A DNA stretch of 64,000 bases. It comes from Symsagittifera roscoffensis (Eukaryota > Xenacoelomorpha > Acoela > Convolutidae). Shown here one piece after another: positions 12,012-25,204 of the stretch. Position 1 is the stretch's first letter. Each line of letters starts with the position of its first letter. The stretch covers positions 12,868,539 to 12,932,538 of the forward strand of contig NC_087070.1 of NCBI RefSeq assembly GCF_963678635.1, written 5' to 3'. A program made the translations under genes and the position numbers. The notes below the pieces were generated by a model, which saw nothing but the letters and a program-made list of their open reading frames with translations, was not told the DNA's origin and searched no databases.

Positions 12012-15000
12012 TTTTTTCTGATTCCCTAAAAATAATCTCGAATCTTTTTCAAGTGAGCCAATTTAACAAAATTGAAAACACTTTGCTTCTTGCAAATTTT
12101 GCAACAGATTAATTTATAAAAAAGGGCGTTTTTTTTGCTAGAAATGGCTCTTAAAAATTGAATGAAATTAATCTTGAAGCTAAAAATACGACTATTAGCT
12201 TGCTCTGATTTCTTTTGTAATGGCATCGCATTTGCAGAATAAACAATAAGCACCACTAATAGTTTCTCCACTATGAGTTTAGGTGAATTGGTCTTACTAA
12301 CTGTGTCGAGGACCGCAACTCATTCTTAGACTTTCAGAACCGTCCCGATGTCAACTCTGCAACATATTCTGAACCAAAGTCGCATACTTGAACCTAAGAC
12401 GAAATGATTTCTCTCGGTCAAACTTCGGACCAAATTAACATCTCTCCCCCCCAATCCGTTTGGGGGAGAATGTTAAATTGATCCCGAAATTCTTCTGGCT
12501 CGAAAAACTTCTCTTCGAACGCGGTCGAATCGTTTTTCTTTGGTAGAACTTGGTCGAAACAAAGACAATTTTTGGGTCGAGTCGGATGAAACATATCGAG
12601 GTTGGGTGGAGACAATGGAAAGATACCATTTTTTTGGTCGAGTAGGTCGAAACACGCTCAAAAAACAAGTTTTCGAGATGTAAATTTTTACTAGTTTTTT
12701 GCCGACTTGACATCACGATCAATAGGCCACATGCTTCAGAAAATAAGGAAAACAGAAATAATTAAGTTACAAAAAAGAATTTTTTTGAGATGATAAGCTT
12801 TCTAGTCCTGAAGTCGTTAATTGCTTAACAAAAAAACAGTCACCCGGAATGACTAAAAATGCTAGTCATGCAAATTTCATATATGAAAAAATGCTAATCA
12901 TGCACTTTTCATGCAATTCCATTGGTAAATAAAACTGCATGAAAGGAGTATGACTACTGATTTTTCATACATGGAAATTGTACGACTAGCATTTTTCTAT
13001 AAACCAGATTTACTGATTTTTTACATGTTAATTTTCAAAAATTTTTGTTTGTATTCGTAACCACTCAGAATTAACAAAAACCTTGATTACTCAAGTAGTA
13101 ACCAAATTATTGAATGTTTTTTTTCTGATTCCCTAAAAAATGTCGAATCTTTTTCAAGTGAGCCAATTTAACAAAATTGAAAACACTTCGCTTCTTGCAA
13201 ATTTTGCAACAGATCAATTTATAAAAAAAAGCTTTTTTTGCTAGAAATGGTTCTTAAAAATTGAATGAAACTAATCTTGAAGCTAAAAATACGACTATTA
13301 GCTTGCTCTGATTTCTTTTGTAATCGCATCGCATTTGCAGAATAAACTCTAAGCACCACTAAAAGTTCCTCCACTATGAGTTTAGGTGAATTGGTCTTAC
13401 TAACTGTGTCGAGGACCGCGACTCATTCTTAGACTTTCAGAACCAGCCCGTTGTCAACTCTGCAACATATTCTGAACCAAAGTCGCATACTTGGCCCTAA
13501 GACGAAATGACTTCTCTCGGTCAAACTTCGGACCAAATTAACATCTGCCCCCCCCCCCCCCCCCCAATCCGTTTGGTGGAGAATGTTAAATTGATCCCGA
13601 AATTCTTCTGGCTCGAAAAACTTCTCTTCGAACTCGGTCGAATCGTTTTTCCTTGGTAGAACTTGGTCGAAATAAAGACAGCTTTTTGAGACGAGTCGGT
13701 CGAGACATATCGAGCTTGGGTGGAGACAATGGAAAGATACCATTTTTTTTGGTCGAGTAGGTCGAAACACGTTCTAAAACAAGTTTTCGAGATGTAAATT
13801 TTTACTAGTTTTTTGCCAACTTGACATCACGATCAATAGGCCACATGCTTCAGAAAATAAGGAAAACAGAAATAATTAAGTTACAAAAAAGAAGTTTTTT
13901 GAGATGATAATCTTTCTAGTCTTGAAGTGGTTAATTGCTTAACAAAAAAAACATTCACCCGGATTGACCAAAAATGCTAGTCTTACAAATTCCATATATG
14001 GAAAAATGCTAACCATGCACTTATCATGCAATTCCATTAGTACATAAAATTGCATAAAAGGAGTATGACTACTGATTTTTCATATAAGGAAATTGTACGA
14101 CTAGCATTTTTCTATAAACCAGAGATACTGATTTTTTAGTTGTTAATTTTCAAAATTTTTTGTTTGTGTTCGTAACCACTCAGAATTAACAAAAATCTTG
14201 ATTACTCAAGTAGTAACCAAATTATTGAATGTTTTTTTCTGATTCCTTAAAAATAATCTCGAATCTTTTTCAAGTGAGCCAATTTAACAAAATTGAAAAC
14301 ACTTCGCTTCTTGCAAATTTTGCAACAGGTTAATTTATAAAAAAGAGCGTTTTTTTGCTAGAAATGGCTCTTAAAAATTGAATGAAATTAATCTTGAAGC
14401 TAAAAATACGACTATTAGCGTGCTCTGATTTCCTTTGTAATCACATCGCATTTGCAGAATAAACAATAAGCACCACTAATAGTTTCTCCACTATGAGTTT
14501 AGGTGAATTGGTCTTACTAACTGTGTCGAGGACCGCAACTCATTCTTAGACTTTCAGAACCGCCCCGATGTCAACTCTGCAACATATTCTGAACCAAAGT
14601 CGCATACTTGAACCTAAGACGAAATGATTTCTCTCGGTCAAACTTCGGACCAAAATAACATCTCTCCCCCCCCCCCCCCCCCAATCCGTTTGGGGGAGAA
14701 TGTTAAATTGATCCCGAAATTCTTCTGGCTCGAAAAACTTCTCTTCGAACTCGGTCGAATCGTTTTTCCTTGGTAGAACTTGGTCGAAACAAAGAAAACT
14801 TTTGGGTCGAGTCGGTCGAAACATATCGAGGTTGGGTGGAGACAATGGAAAGATACCAATTTTTTGGTCGAGTAGGTCAAAACACGCTCTAAAACAAGTT
14901 TTCGAGATGTAAAATTTTACTAGTTTTTTGCCGACTTGACATCACGATCAATAGGCCACATGCTTCAGAAAATAAGGAAAACAGAAATAATTAAGTTACA

Positions 15001-16455
15001 AAAAAGAATTTTTTTGAGATGATAAGCTTTCTAGTCTTGAAGTGGTTAATTGCTTAACAAAAAAAACAGTCACCCGGAATGATCAAAAATGCTAGTCATG
15101 CAAATTTTATATATGAAAAAATGCTAATCATGCACTTTTCATGCAATTCCATTAGTAAATAAAATTGCATGAAAGGAGTATGACTACTGATTTTTCATAT
15201 ATGGAAATTGTACGACTAGCCTTTTTCTATAAACCAGAGATAATGAATTTTTACATGTTAACTTTCAAAATTTTTTGTTTGTGTTCGTAACCACTCAGAA
15301 TTAACAAAAACCTTAATTACTCAAGTAGTAACCAAATTATTGAATGTTTTTTTCTGATTCTCTAAAAATAATCTCGAATCTTTTTCAAGTGAGCCAATTT
15401 AACAAAATTGAAAACACTTTGCTTCTTGCAAATTTTGCAACAGATCAATTTATAAAAAAGGCGTTTTTTTTTGCTAGAAATGGCTCTTAAAAATTGAATG
15501 AAATTAATCTTGAAGCTAAAAATACGACTATTAGCTTGCTCTGATTTCTTTTGTAATGGCATCGCATTTGCAGAATAAACTCTAAGCACCACTAATAGTT
15601 CCTCCACTATGAGTTTAGTTGAATTGGTCTTACTAACTGTGTCGAGGACCACGACTCATTCTTAGACTTTCAGAACCACCCCGATGTCAACTCTGCAACA
15701 TATTCTGAACCAAAGTCGCATACTTGGCCCTAAGACGAAATGATTTCTCTCGGTCAAACTTCGGAACAAATTAACATCTCCCCCCCCCAATCCGTTTGGC
15801 GGAGAATATTAAATTGATCCCGAAATTCTTCTGGCTCGAAAAACTTCTCTTCAAACTCGGTCGAATCGTTTTTCCTTGGTAGAACTTGATCGAAACAAAG
15901 ACAACTTTTTGGGACGAGTCGGTCGAAACATTTCGAGCTTGGGTGGAGACAATGGAAAGATACCATTTTTTTGGTCGAGTAAGTCGAAACAAGCTGTAAA
16001 ACAAGTTTTCGAGATGTAAATTTTTACTAATTTTTTGCCAACTTGACATCACGATCAATAAGCCACATGCTTCAGAAAATAAGGAAAACAGAAATAATTA
16101 AGTTACAAAAAAGAAGTTTTTTGAGATGATAAGCTTTCTAGTCTTGAAGTGGTTAATTGCCTAACAAAAAAAAACAGTCACCCGGATTGACCAAAAATGC
16201 TAGTCTTACAAATTCCATATATGGAAAAATGCTAACCATGCACTAATCATGCAATTCCATTAGTACATAAAATTGCATGAAAGGAGTATGACTACTGATT
16301 TTTCATTAAAGGAAATTGTACGACTAGCATTTTTCTATAAACCAGAGATACTTATTTTTTATACATGTTAATTTTCAAAATTTTTTGTTTGTGTTCGTAA
16401 CCACACTGATTTAACAAAAACCTTGATTACTCAAGTAGTAACCAAATTATTGATT
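12012..16455. repeat. Four-copy tandem array, unit about 1.11 kb
   Basis: The landmark CTGATTCC/T followed by CTAAAAA recurs at 12,018, 13,125, 14,239 and 15,354, giving periods of 1,107, 1,114 and 1,115 bases. Each unit holds, in order: an AT-rich stretch, GTGTCGAGGACC, a C-homopolymer of variable length (near 12,445, 13,548-13,565, 14,666-14,682 and 15,780), TGGTCGAGTAGGTCGAAAC-like text, an imperfect palindrome, and AAGTAGTAACCAAATTATTGA at the unit end. Minus-strand frames of 60-113 codons recur in every unit, but they cross the variable C run and do not keep one frame, so I treat them as by-products. Copies look roughly 90-95% alike by eye, implying fairly recent amplification or homogenisation. 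Confidence 0.92.
12854..12996. repeat. Palindromic element in 1.11 kb unit 1
   Basis: The segment opens with AAAAATGCTAGTCATGCAAA and closes with the near reverse complement, ending TGTACGACTAGCATTTTT. The arms are about 35 bases around a ~75-base centre. Equivalent copies lie in unit 2 (13,970-14,111), unit 3 (15,086-15,229) and unit 4 (16,193-16,335). It may be a MITE captured before the unit was amplified. A left flank CACCCGG(A/T)TTGACC recurs, inverted, beside a related palindrome near 17,060-17,090. Confidence 0.6.
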
Positions 16456-16838
16456 GTCTCGCCTTAAAAAATCCTTTGAAACGCCTGAAACTTTCCTATT
16501 TCTGACTTACACAAGTAATATAACAAAAGTATCAATTTTAAAATTTTGGCGAAATTTTTCAACTATGGTTATTTTTAAAGTTTGAATTTTCAAATTAACA
16601 GACATTACATTAACCAAGACATAGATACACGTGTCATACAAAAGTAATAGGAGTTTTTAGCGTTATTGAAAAAAGTTATTGAGCGAAAAGGTCAAAAATC
16701 TAATATCAGTGTATCCAGGACTACGTTATGCACACAAAAATTGAATTTCGCATAAAAACAAAAGGTTGGAGTAAGAAACTTGATTTGCGGGTGAAAAAAA
16801 AACAAAAAAAATTGGGGCAATTTCAATTTGTCGCCATC

Positions 16839-17092
16839 AAAAAAATGCTAGTCATACAACTTCCATATGGAAATTGTTTGATTAGTGTTTTTTCTGACAA
16901 ATAATATTTTTTTTTATTTTGTACGACACACGGAATTTTATATCAAAACAAGAAATAAGTCCTTCGAAAATTCGATTTTACTATTTTATCAAAATGTATG
17001 AAATTTGTATGACTAGTATTTTTTCATAGACTTAGTTTATGGAGTTGCATGATTAGCATTTTTGGCCTATGGAGGTCAACCTGGGTAAATAG
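16839..17092. repeat. Palindromic element related to those in the 1.11 kb units
   Basis: It contains a compact hairpin at 16,839-16,893 (AAAAAATGCTAGTCATACAA, centre CCATATGG, then a decayed complement). Further on come GTATGACTAGTATTTTTTC and GCATGATTAGCATTTTTGGC, followed by GAGGTCAACCTGGGT. Reverse complementing that right flank gives ACCC(A/C)GG-TTGACC, the flank of the palindromes inside the tandem units. That supports one dispersed family whose outer ends are CACCCGG-TTGACC. Confidence 0.45.
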
Positions 17093-18207
17093 CTAGCATC
17101 ATTTTAATCGGCTAAATGAAACAGAATAGTTGGAATTTGAAGCTTCGAAAATGCAACAACCGCAAAATGCAACAATTGCGGTTAAATTTCCCGCACTGGA
17201 GTTTCATGAAAAAAGATCAACTATAATGGATTACATGTCCAACAGTCACTCAAATGTAATTGAATACAGACTGCTCGTATATCAGGGCAACGCTCTAAAT
17301 GTTCCCACTGACCTAAAACTAATTAACAAGTTGTTTTTTTATTGAATAAATGACAAAACTATTGTGAAAACGAGTTTCTTTTTTTTTCTTCTTCATTTTT
17401 ATCCCCCACACGATATGTACAATTCTAAATGTTTAAGGGTTTGTGTGTAACGTTTCGTATTGTGATAATAGGACTTACCTCGATTCAATTTGGAACGCAT
17501 TATTTTGTATCTTATGCATGTCATAAGAACGAATAAACCGAATTTTAATTAACTCAAAATGGCCAAATTAGCATGTTTCAAACGCCCGTAATTTTACGAA
17601 AAAATTATCACAGGTAAAATATCTTTTAAACTTGTCCTTAGGATAACAATATCTCTCAGATGGTATGAGAGTTCCGTCAAAAACGTTCAGTTAACAAGTC
17701 AAAAGTTTACTGAACAAAAAACCACTGCAAGCATAAATATTCCTCTTTTCTTCGAAAGTCTTTTCTTCGAAAGAATAATTACTCCTATAGAGCTTTACTT
17801 TTCTAGAACGTATTTTAAATCCAGGATTATTCATTTTTTTCCAGAAATTTACGTGAAATATAATTAATTTAAAATCTACGATAACGGAATATGTTGTATT
17901 ATAACTCATAAATTAAGTTTTTACAAACTAGTTTCAATACTTGCTGCAGTTTCCGCATTAATCACGGCCTTTGCATTTTTATAAATGTTTTACACTTTTA
18001 ACATCCTTGTCATCATTTTTAACACCCACCTGTAAAACCCTCCCCATATTTACCTTCCATACTTAGAAAATACAGGAGGGTGTAAGTATGGCAGGGAGAA
18101 GCGAGTGAGTTTCGAAAAATAAAACGTTGAAAGAACAGGCTACAAAGACATTTTTTCGAACTTTATTATAATTGGTTGAAAATTGCGTTTTTCAGATTGA
18201 TTTTAAG
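17093..18207. other. Mostly unique DNA; one weak 64-codon frame
   Basis: A plus-strand frame at 17,151-17,345 begins with an ATG (A at -3), codes for 64 residues with no recognised domain, and is followed at once by AATAAA (17,345-17,350). Too little supports it to call a gene. The rest is AT-rich with no clear feature. Confidence 0.4.
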
Positions 18208-18215
18208 GGCTTGCC

Positions 18216-18439
18216 GGCTCTTTTCCACTTCCCCATCTTCATCAAAATTTTGAAATTCTATTGTTGTTATACGTGAAATTATGGTTAAACGCATAAACTT
18301 ACTATGTGAACTGTAAGTTTATGTGAACTGTAAATCTGTTCACAACTGTCATGATAACAAGTTTTATTGAAAATTGATATTGTTAAGATAGTTTTTTAGA
18401 AATGAAATCTAAAAAAATTGGGGGAAATGGAAAAGAGCC
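18216..18439. mobile_element. GGCTCTTTTCC-TIR short element, copy 1
   Basis: Terminal inverted repeats are GGCTCTTTTCCACTTCCCC on the left and GGGGGAAATGGAAAAGAGCC on the right. The interior matches the family copies at 45.8 and 51.4 kb (ACGTG-ATTATGG-TAAACGCAT, then ATCTGTTCACAACTGTCATGA). Flanking 8-mers (GGCTTGCC and GGGAGGCC) match at only 5 of 8 bases, so any target duplication is decayed. The element is non-coding and 224 bases long. Confidence 0.7.
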
Positions 18440-18833
18440 GGGAGGCCTATGAAGGGATGTCAAATGCGGTGAGGCTGTAATTAGAGGAATGTTTACCGAA
18501 ATTAAGAAACTAAACGATTATAAGAAAGCAGGGGAAAAACTACGTAGAAAAAAAACACAAGGTTAAACGTGTGTTTTGCAAAAGCAATGGTCAAAAAAAT
18601 ATTTCATTGAAAGTAAATAGAAAGCGTCACACTAGTTTAAAAAAAAACAGTTGTTTATTTTTATTTGATTAAAATTGATAAAAAATGGATTCTGTTGTTT
18701 AAGACAATGGTTACAATATTATCCAATCTAAATCAGTTTTATTTATTTCTTAAAAATTTTATAGAGACTGAATGCCTCTTTTTGGTAATTAACACCCCAA
18801 AAAGATGAAAATATAAAATGAAAATTTGGTAAC

Positions 18834-19266
18834 TTCCCAAATGGCATAATTCCCAAATGGCATAAAAATGGAAACTTTTCCCAAATGGCATAAATTTCAA
18901 GTTTTCATTGTAATTTAAACGTTTTCTATCAATTTCTATTTCTATCATTTTTTCAGGAACGAAAGCATGCGAACAAGATTAGGAATTAATTGCTTCCAAA
19001 CAATTTTACGCAACAAATTTGTCGAAAAAGTTGACCACAACAAGATTATTAATAACCGCAAGCTTAATCTTTTTGCTTTGATAAAAAATGTACAAATTTT
19101 TCACGATAAAATGTCAATCAACATTTGAATTGACAATTTGACTAATTTTCTCACATTGTTCACGAAAAAATTGTTCTCGATTTTTCCAAAGCAACTGTTG
19201 CATGAAATTTATGCCATTTGGGAAATATTTCATTTTTATGCCATTTGGGAATTATGCCATTTGAGA
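18834..19266. mobile_element. Short element with ~67-base inverted repeats built of CCCAAATGGCATAA
   Basis: The left arm (18,834-18,902) contains three copies of CCCAAATGGCATAA. The right arm (19,201-19,266) is its near-perfect reverse complement with TTATGCCATTTGGGAA. About 300 bases lie between the arms. The layout is that of a foldback or MITE-type element with internally repetitive ends. I could not identify a target duplication. Minus-strand frames crossing the arms encode only the repetitive motif. Confidence 0.7.
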
Positions 19267-22230
19267 CGTAATCGAAAATTTTACTATTGCAAAGTTGAAT
19301 AGAATTTTCGTAGAAATGCAGAACTGATATCACGAGCAGAATCCATTCGGAATAACGCATAAACGTGCAAATCAAACTACATTTATAAATGAATTTGGTC
19401 GCAAAATTAATGTTGAGAAAAGAGCAAAACTATACAAAAGACTAAAATTTAGGCTAAATTAGATTTTTTGCATCGTTTTGACCAGTCTCATATTAAAAGC
19501 GTGCCTTTCCTAGTAATGGTTTTTCTTTTCCACCATTTTGATGGAGGGGAGGTATCACCGAAAAAAACCTGACAGACTATAAAATGAGTTTTTAATCGAT
19601 TATCAATTATAGCACTTCGGTGCGGAGTTCTTCGGTCGCATCGCTCGTATGAAAAAAAATTGATCCCTCTCTACGAGTTTTATTGCAGTTCTGCTGCAGT
19701 TTTCATTTGTAAACAAGCGATTTCCTGGCGCATGAAGGTTTCGATCAGAGAAGCTTTGTCGAAAAATCATGAAAAAGTCACAGTTCCCTGAACGTGCTTG
19801 TGACTCTGTTATCTATGTTTTTTAGTTTGTAGACTAGCATTAGGATTACTCATATCAAGGCAAACGGCAAAGTTTAAATATACTATGTTAAAAATTACGT
19901 TCTTTTAAAAAAGATGCGACAAAAAACAGGGGTGAATCTAGGAATTTCTCGAAGGGCGAATTTTCAAAAAATTAACAGTAGCGATTCAGAAGGTCGCCCC
20001 CTCTAAATCGTTAGTGCAATAGGATCTTTTTAACAATCTCCCCCTTTAAAGAAAGGGGGTTATTTTTTGGTAGATTAAGTTAATCGAATTTGCGGCCAAT
20101 CAGAATGAAGCAAATTTAGAATTTTCAATAGAACGCTCTAGTGATTTTTACTGTATTTGATTATAGGAGTGAAAGCCATAGGGGGGGGGGGGGGGATGTT
20201 GTTTAGTATATCCTTGCAAAAACCCACTTTTTCTTGCAGTTTCGAAATTGGAACACTTTTAATTTGGAACAATTCATGAGATGGCAATCATTAAACACAG
20301 CCCTGAATCCATTCAAAAACTCAGATAGTCAAAAACCTGAGGAAAAACATGCAACCGGGCACAAATACTCTTGAACTTTTTCTTGTTTTAACTTAGTAAC
20401 TGTTTTTAAGTAACTGTTTTTGAAGTAGAATAAAACCACTGTTTTTGTTTGCAAAATGAGTAAAAGGGTCAGGTTGTTGAAGTCATTTGAAACATGCAAC
20501 AGAACAGCTCAATGAAGCTGCTCGTATTCTAAACCACTGCTTGTGTCACTTGCCATACAGATGGAAGAGGGCCACTTCTGGTGGGAAATGAAGGCAAGCA
20601 AACACATTACCCACTCAATTAATGTCATTTCTCATTGTATACACCAGTTAAGAATAGAGTCCATTAGCTGCAAAAACGCTTCATCTCCAAAATTCGATGG
20701 AGAGTAGATGATTTGAAAAGGAATGAAATGAAGTTATTGAAAAATAGTTAGAGGGAACGTTTTTGTTTCGTTTTTCAAAGAAAGTAACGGATTATATGCT
20801 TGCGCTATACTTTGTTATTCAGATTAGTCTGGCCGATTGTAATAATAGTTTACAACGAAACATTTTTTTAAGGTCATATTGGTGATACTAATTAATGCGA
20901 CCTAAACTTTCTAGTAGATTTTGGCTAGGAGGAAAAACACAACAAAGTTGAATTCATTAGTTTATGGATTTTTTTTTGTATTTTTGTAAATATTACTCAG
21001 ATCACACTAAAGGCCAGTCGGAGCATTCAGGACTTAGCCCTAACACCATCAATCTTTTTTGCTTGTTTTACCTGAAAGCAACTAGTTTCCAAACGCAGTT
21101 TCAAACTAAAGGTCATCACTAATGTCTACTCACTAATCATTAACATTAACAACTGAAAACCTAGTCTTGGTTTTCACGCAACATCATCCAAGCAGCACAA
21201 CAACACGCTCTTCATCGTTCGAATGTTGTATGATTTCTTCAATTGGTAAATTGATTTCTTTGGCGGTTTTTGAGACTTTTATGACTTTTAACCGCCGAAC
21301 TTAATTAAACTAGGCACCGAGTATTTGATCACCGAAAATTGAATTTGAAGTTGGTATACGGGGGGATTACGAAAACAACTAATAGCGATAGTTTTGAGAC
21401 GCCGGGGAAGCCGCCCCGCCTGACTGCAGCTATCGGTTCCTTTTCTAGAAATGTGTGAGAAGTTTCTGCAGCCATAACTGTAAACCTAGTTTATAGGGCG
21501 TTCATCGTCTCAATTCCGTCAAACGAATTTGGGCCAGCAATAAAATTTTATTTTACTATCTTTGTTTTACCAGAAGCATTTCAAATGCTGTCTCAGCACT
21601 TTTCTTAAACAGTTTTTAAACAGCTGGAACTTAAGCAATTCAAACAGCTCTTCGCGAAAGTTGACTTTTTGCTTAAGGGCTCTGTTTCTGTGGCAGCAAG
21701 TAGTTTTATTCGTTTGAAAAGTTGAGTCGCTTCTAAAAGGAAATTTTCGACAGAAGGTTTCCATTTTCACATCTGTTGAAAATCTGTGTTTTGCTGGAAT
21801 CAAAATAGACTATGATAATCTTATGGCGTCATTAAAATGACGAACTGCAGAAAGATTAACTACATGTATTGTTTTGCTTGGCATCAATCATAAGCCAGGT
21901 AAACAATTTTTCTAACCGAAGTTGGTATACGGACCAATACGGACCAATAAACATCAAATATAGACTTTTTGGTGGGTCTTCAAAAAACTTTGGATTAGCT
22001 ATCTATAAAAAAGGTAATTATCATCGATATACATTCTTTTTTCACCTATTTTTATACCGGAATTCAACAGAAGCCGATATTTAGATTTGTACTGGTAGGT
22101 ACCCGAGTCGAAACTTCAACTGAACTTTTTCCGTGGAGGCGCTAAATGAGTCTAAGTTTTAGTGCGATTGATCCACGAGTTATCACGGATAAAAGGAACA
22201 CAATGAGTTTAAAATATTGTGCTCAGTTAG
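19267..22230. other. Unique-looking AT-rich DNA with transposon scraps
   Basis: At 19,926-20,005 there is a decayed left end of the hAT-like family (CAGGGGTGAATCTAGGAATT with TCTCGAAGG). Near 21,010-21,045 there is a decayed 3' end of the ~545-base repeat (GCCAGTCGGAGCATTCAGGA). A 15-base G run is at 20,181-20,195. A small GC-rich patch is at about 21,395-21,440. The 15-mer GAAGTTGGTATACGG occurs at about 21,348 and 21,918. No supported gene. Confidence 0.5.
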
Positions 22231-25204
22231 CTTACTTTGCTGAAAACAGGGCTCATTTAGCTACTGTTGCTCAAAATTTGGTGCAGTCGTTTTTCTAAAA
22301 AAGCTGGACTCATCCAGCTGCGTTTGCTGACAATTGGGCTCAAAAAGTAACTTTTCCTTAAAATTAGGCTTCAAAAAGTAACTTTTCCTTAAAACTAACT
22401 CTTATTGCTAAAATTTGATCTCATTCAGCCTCAGCCCCTTTTGCTAAAAACTGGGCTCACATAGCTTCTTATGATGAAAAGAACGCCCATTCAACTACTT
22501 TAGTTAAAAGTTCGCGCAATCTGCTCGTTCAAAAAAATTTGGTTTCATTCAGCTCTTCTGGGTAAAATTGAGCTCATTCAGCTCCATTTGCTGAAATTTA
22601 GGCTATATCAGCCCGTTTTCCTAAAAAATGGGCTCATTCAGTTCTTTTTGCTAAAAAGTTGGTTCATCCACCTCCTTTTGCTACGAATTGCGCTCATTCA
22701 GCTCCTTTTGCTATACAGTTTTTGCTTTTTGCACTCAGCTCCGTTTGCGTAGAAACAGGCTCATTCAGCCTCCGCCATTTTTTTATAGAAAAAAGGGTCC
22801 GTTAATTATTTTATTGAAAACAAGGCTCATTCAGCTTCTTTTGCTCAAAGTTTGTAACATTCAGCTTGTTTTAAAAAAAAATTGGAATCAATCAACCTTC
22901 TTGCAATAAGGTGTGCTCATTTAACTCCGTTCGCTGAAATTTGAGCTCTTTCAGCTCCATTTGCTGAATACTGGGCTCAGCTAGCCTCTTTTCCTATAAA
23001 TTTGGCTCATTCACCTCCTTTTGCCACAAATTGGGCTCGTTCAGCTCCTTTTGCTAAAAAATTTTTTGCATTCAGCTCCGTTTGCTAACTATTGGGCTCA
23101 TTCAGCCTCAGCCGTTTGTGCTAAAAAATGGGCTCACTTTATTATTCTGCTGAAAACAAGGCTTTTTCAGCTGATTTTGATCAAAATTTGGCGCACTCAG
23201 CTTGATAAAAAAATGGGCTCGTTCAGCTCTTCCTTTTAAAAATTTGGCTCATCCAGCTCCGTTTGCTGAAACATGGGCTCATTCAGCCTCTTTTGCTAAA
23301 AAATTGGCTCATTCAGCTCCTTTTGCCAAAAATTTAGTGAATTTAGCTACCTTTGCTAAAAATTGGGCTCATTCAGCCGCAGTCCTTTTTACTAAAGATT
23401 GGGCTCATTCAGCCGCAGTCCTTTTTACTAAAATTGGGCTCAGTTAGCTTTTTTTTTACTGAAACAAGGCTCATTCAGCTACTTTTGCTATAGACTTGTC
23501 GCTTTCAGTTTGTTTGAGAAAAATGAACTCACTCAACCTCTTTGCAAAATTGTGTGCTCATTCAGCTTCGTTTGCTGAGAATTGGGCTCATTCAATTCGT
23601 TTTGCTAAAAAATGGAGTCATTCAACCTTCCTGAAAAAAGCTGTGCTCATTCAACTCCGTTCGCTGAAAACTGAGCTCATTCAGTTCCATTTGCTAAACA
23701 GTTTGTGCACTCTACTCCGTGTGCTTATACTTAGGCTCAGCAAGCCCATTTTCCTTAAATTTGGTCTCATTCAGTTCCTTTTGTTAGAAGTTGGGCTCAT
23801 TAACTTCCTCTTGCTAAAAATTGGGCACATTTGACTCCTTTTGCTAAGATTTGAGAAATTGAGCTAATTCAACCGTTTTCGCGCAGCCCTGTTTACAAGA
23901 AAATTTTTGGATCAATCAGTTTTAGCCAATTTTGCTAAGTATTGGGCTCATTTAGATATTTTTTATCAAAATTGTGCGCAGTCATTTTTCTAAACAAGTT
24001 GGACTCATCCAGCTGCGTTTGCTGCAAGTTGGACTCAATGAGTTCTTTTTCCTAAGAGTTGGGCTCATTGAGCTCTTTTTCCTAAAAATCGGGCTCAATC
24101 AGCCTCAGCCTCTTTTGGTATAAATTGGGCTCATTTTGCTTTTTTTGCTGAAAACAAGGCTACTTTAACTACTTTGGCAGAAAAATTGGCGCATTCAACC
24201 GCAGCCCCTTCTGCTAAAAATTGGGCTCAATCAGCTTCTTTTGCTGAAACAAGGCTCCTTTAGATAATTTGGCTATCAATTTGTCGCTTTCAGTTCTTTT
24301 AAAAAATTTTTGGAATCCTTCAACCTTCTTGCAAAATTGTGTGCTCATTCAGCTTCGTTTGCTGAAAACTAGCTCATCAAATTCATTTTGCTAAAAACTG
24401 GGCTCATTCAGCTCCTTTTGCTAGAATTTTAGTAAATTCAGCTTCGTTTGCTGAAATTGGGCTCATTCAGCCTCAGCTCTTTATGCTAAAGACTTTGTTT
24501 TTTTTTTGCTGAAAAAAAGGTTTTTTCAGCTACTTTGGCTAAAAATTTGGCTCATTCAGCTCGCTGAATAAAAATTAGAATCATTCAGCTCTTTTGCTAA
24601 AAAGATTGGCTCATTCAGCTTTTACAGCTGAGATTTTACTGCATAAAACTCCTATAGCTAAAATCTGGCATATTTAGCTTCAGCCTTTTTGATATAAATT
24701 CGGCTCATTTAGCCTCTTTTGCTGAAAACAACGCTCAATCAACTACTTTTGCCAAAAAAGGGCGCATTCAGTTCCTTCAATAAAAAATTGACTCACTCAG
24801 CTGTTTTTGCAAAGTTTGTGCTCATTGAGCTCCCTTTGCTGAAAATTGGGCTCATTCAGCCCCTTTTCCTAAAATTTGGGCTCATTCAATTCCTTTTGCC
24901 AAAAGTTGGGCTCAATAAGTTCTGTTTGCTAAAAACTGGGCATTCAGCTCCGGTGCATTCAGCTCCGGTGCAAAAATTGGTGCATTCAGCTCCGGTTGCC
25001 AGAGTTTAACTCGTTGCTAAAAAAATGGGCTCACTTAGCTTGTTTTGTTGAAAACAAGTCTCATATAGCTGATTTTTCTCAAAATTTGACGCAGTCAGCT
25101 TTTAAAAAACAGATCAGTTTGATCCTGCTCCGTGTTCTGAAAATTGAGCTCATTCAGCCCCTTTTTTCTAAAATTTGGGCTCAATCACTTATTTTCCCGA
25201 AATG

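Noticed and set aside
13429-13770. 113-codon minus-strand frame repeated in the 1.11 kb units
   Set aside because: It reads through a C-homopolymer of variable length, so the frame differs between units, and no domain is recognisable.
21567-21803. 78-codon minus-strand frame with balanced composition
   Set aside because: It starts at TTG, has no recognised domain, and no splice or polyadenylation context supports it.
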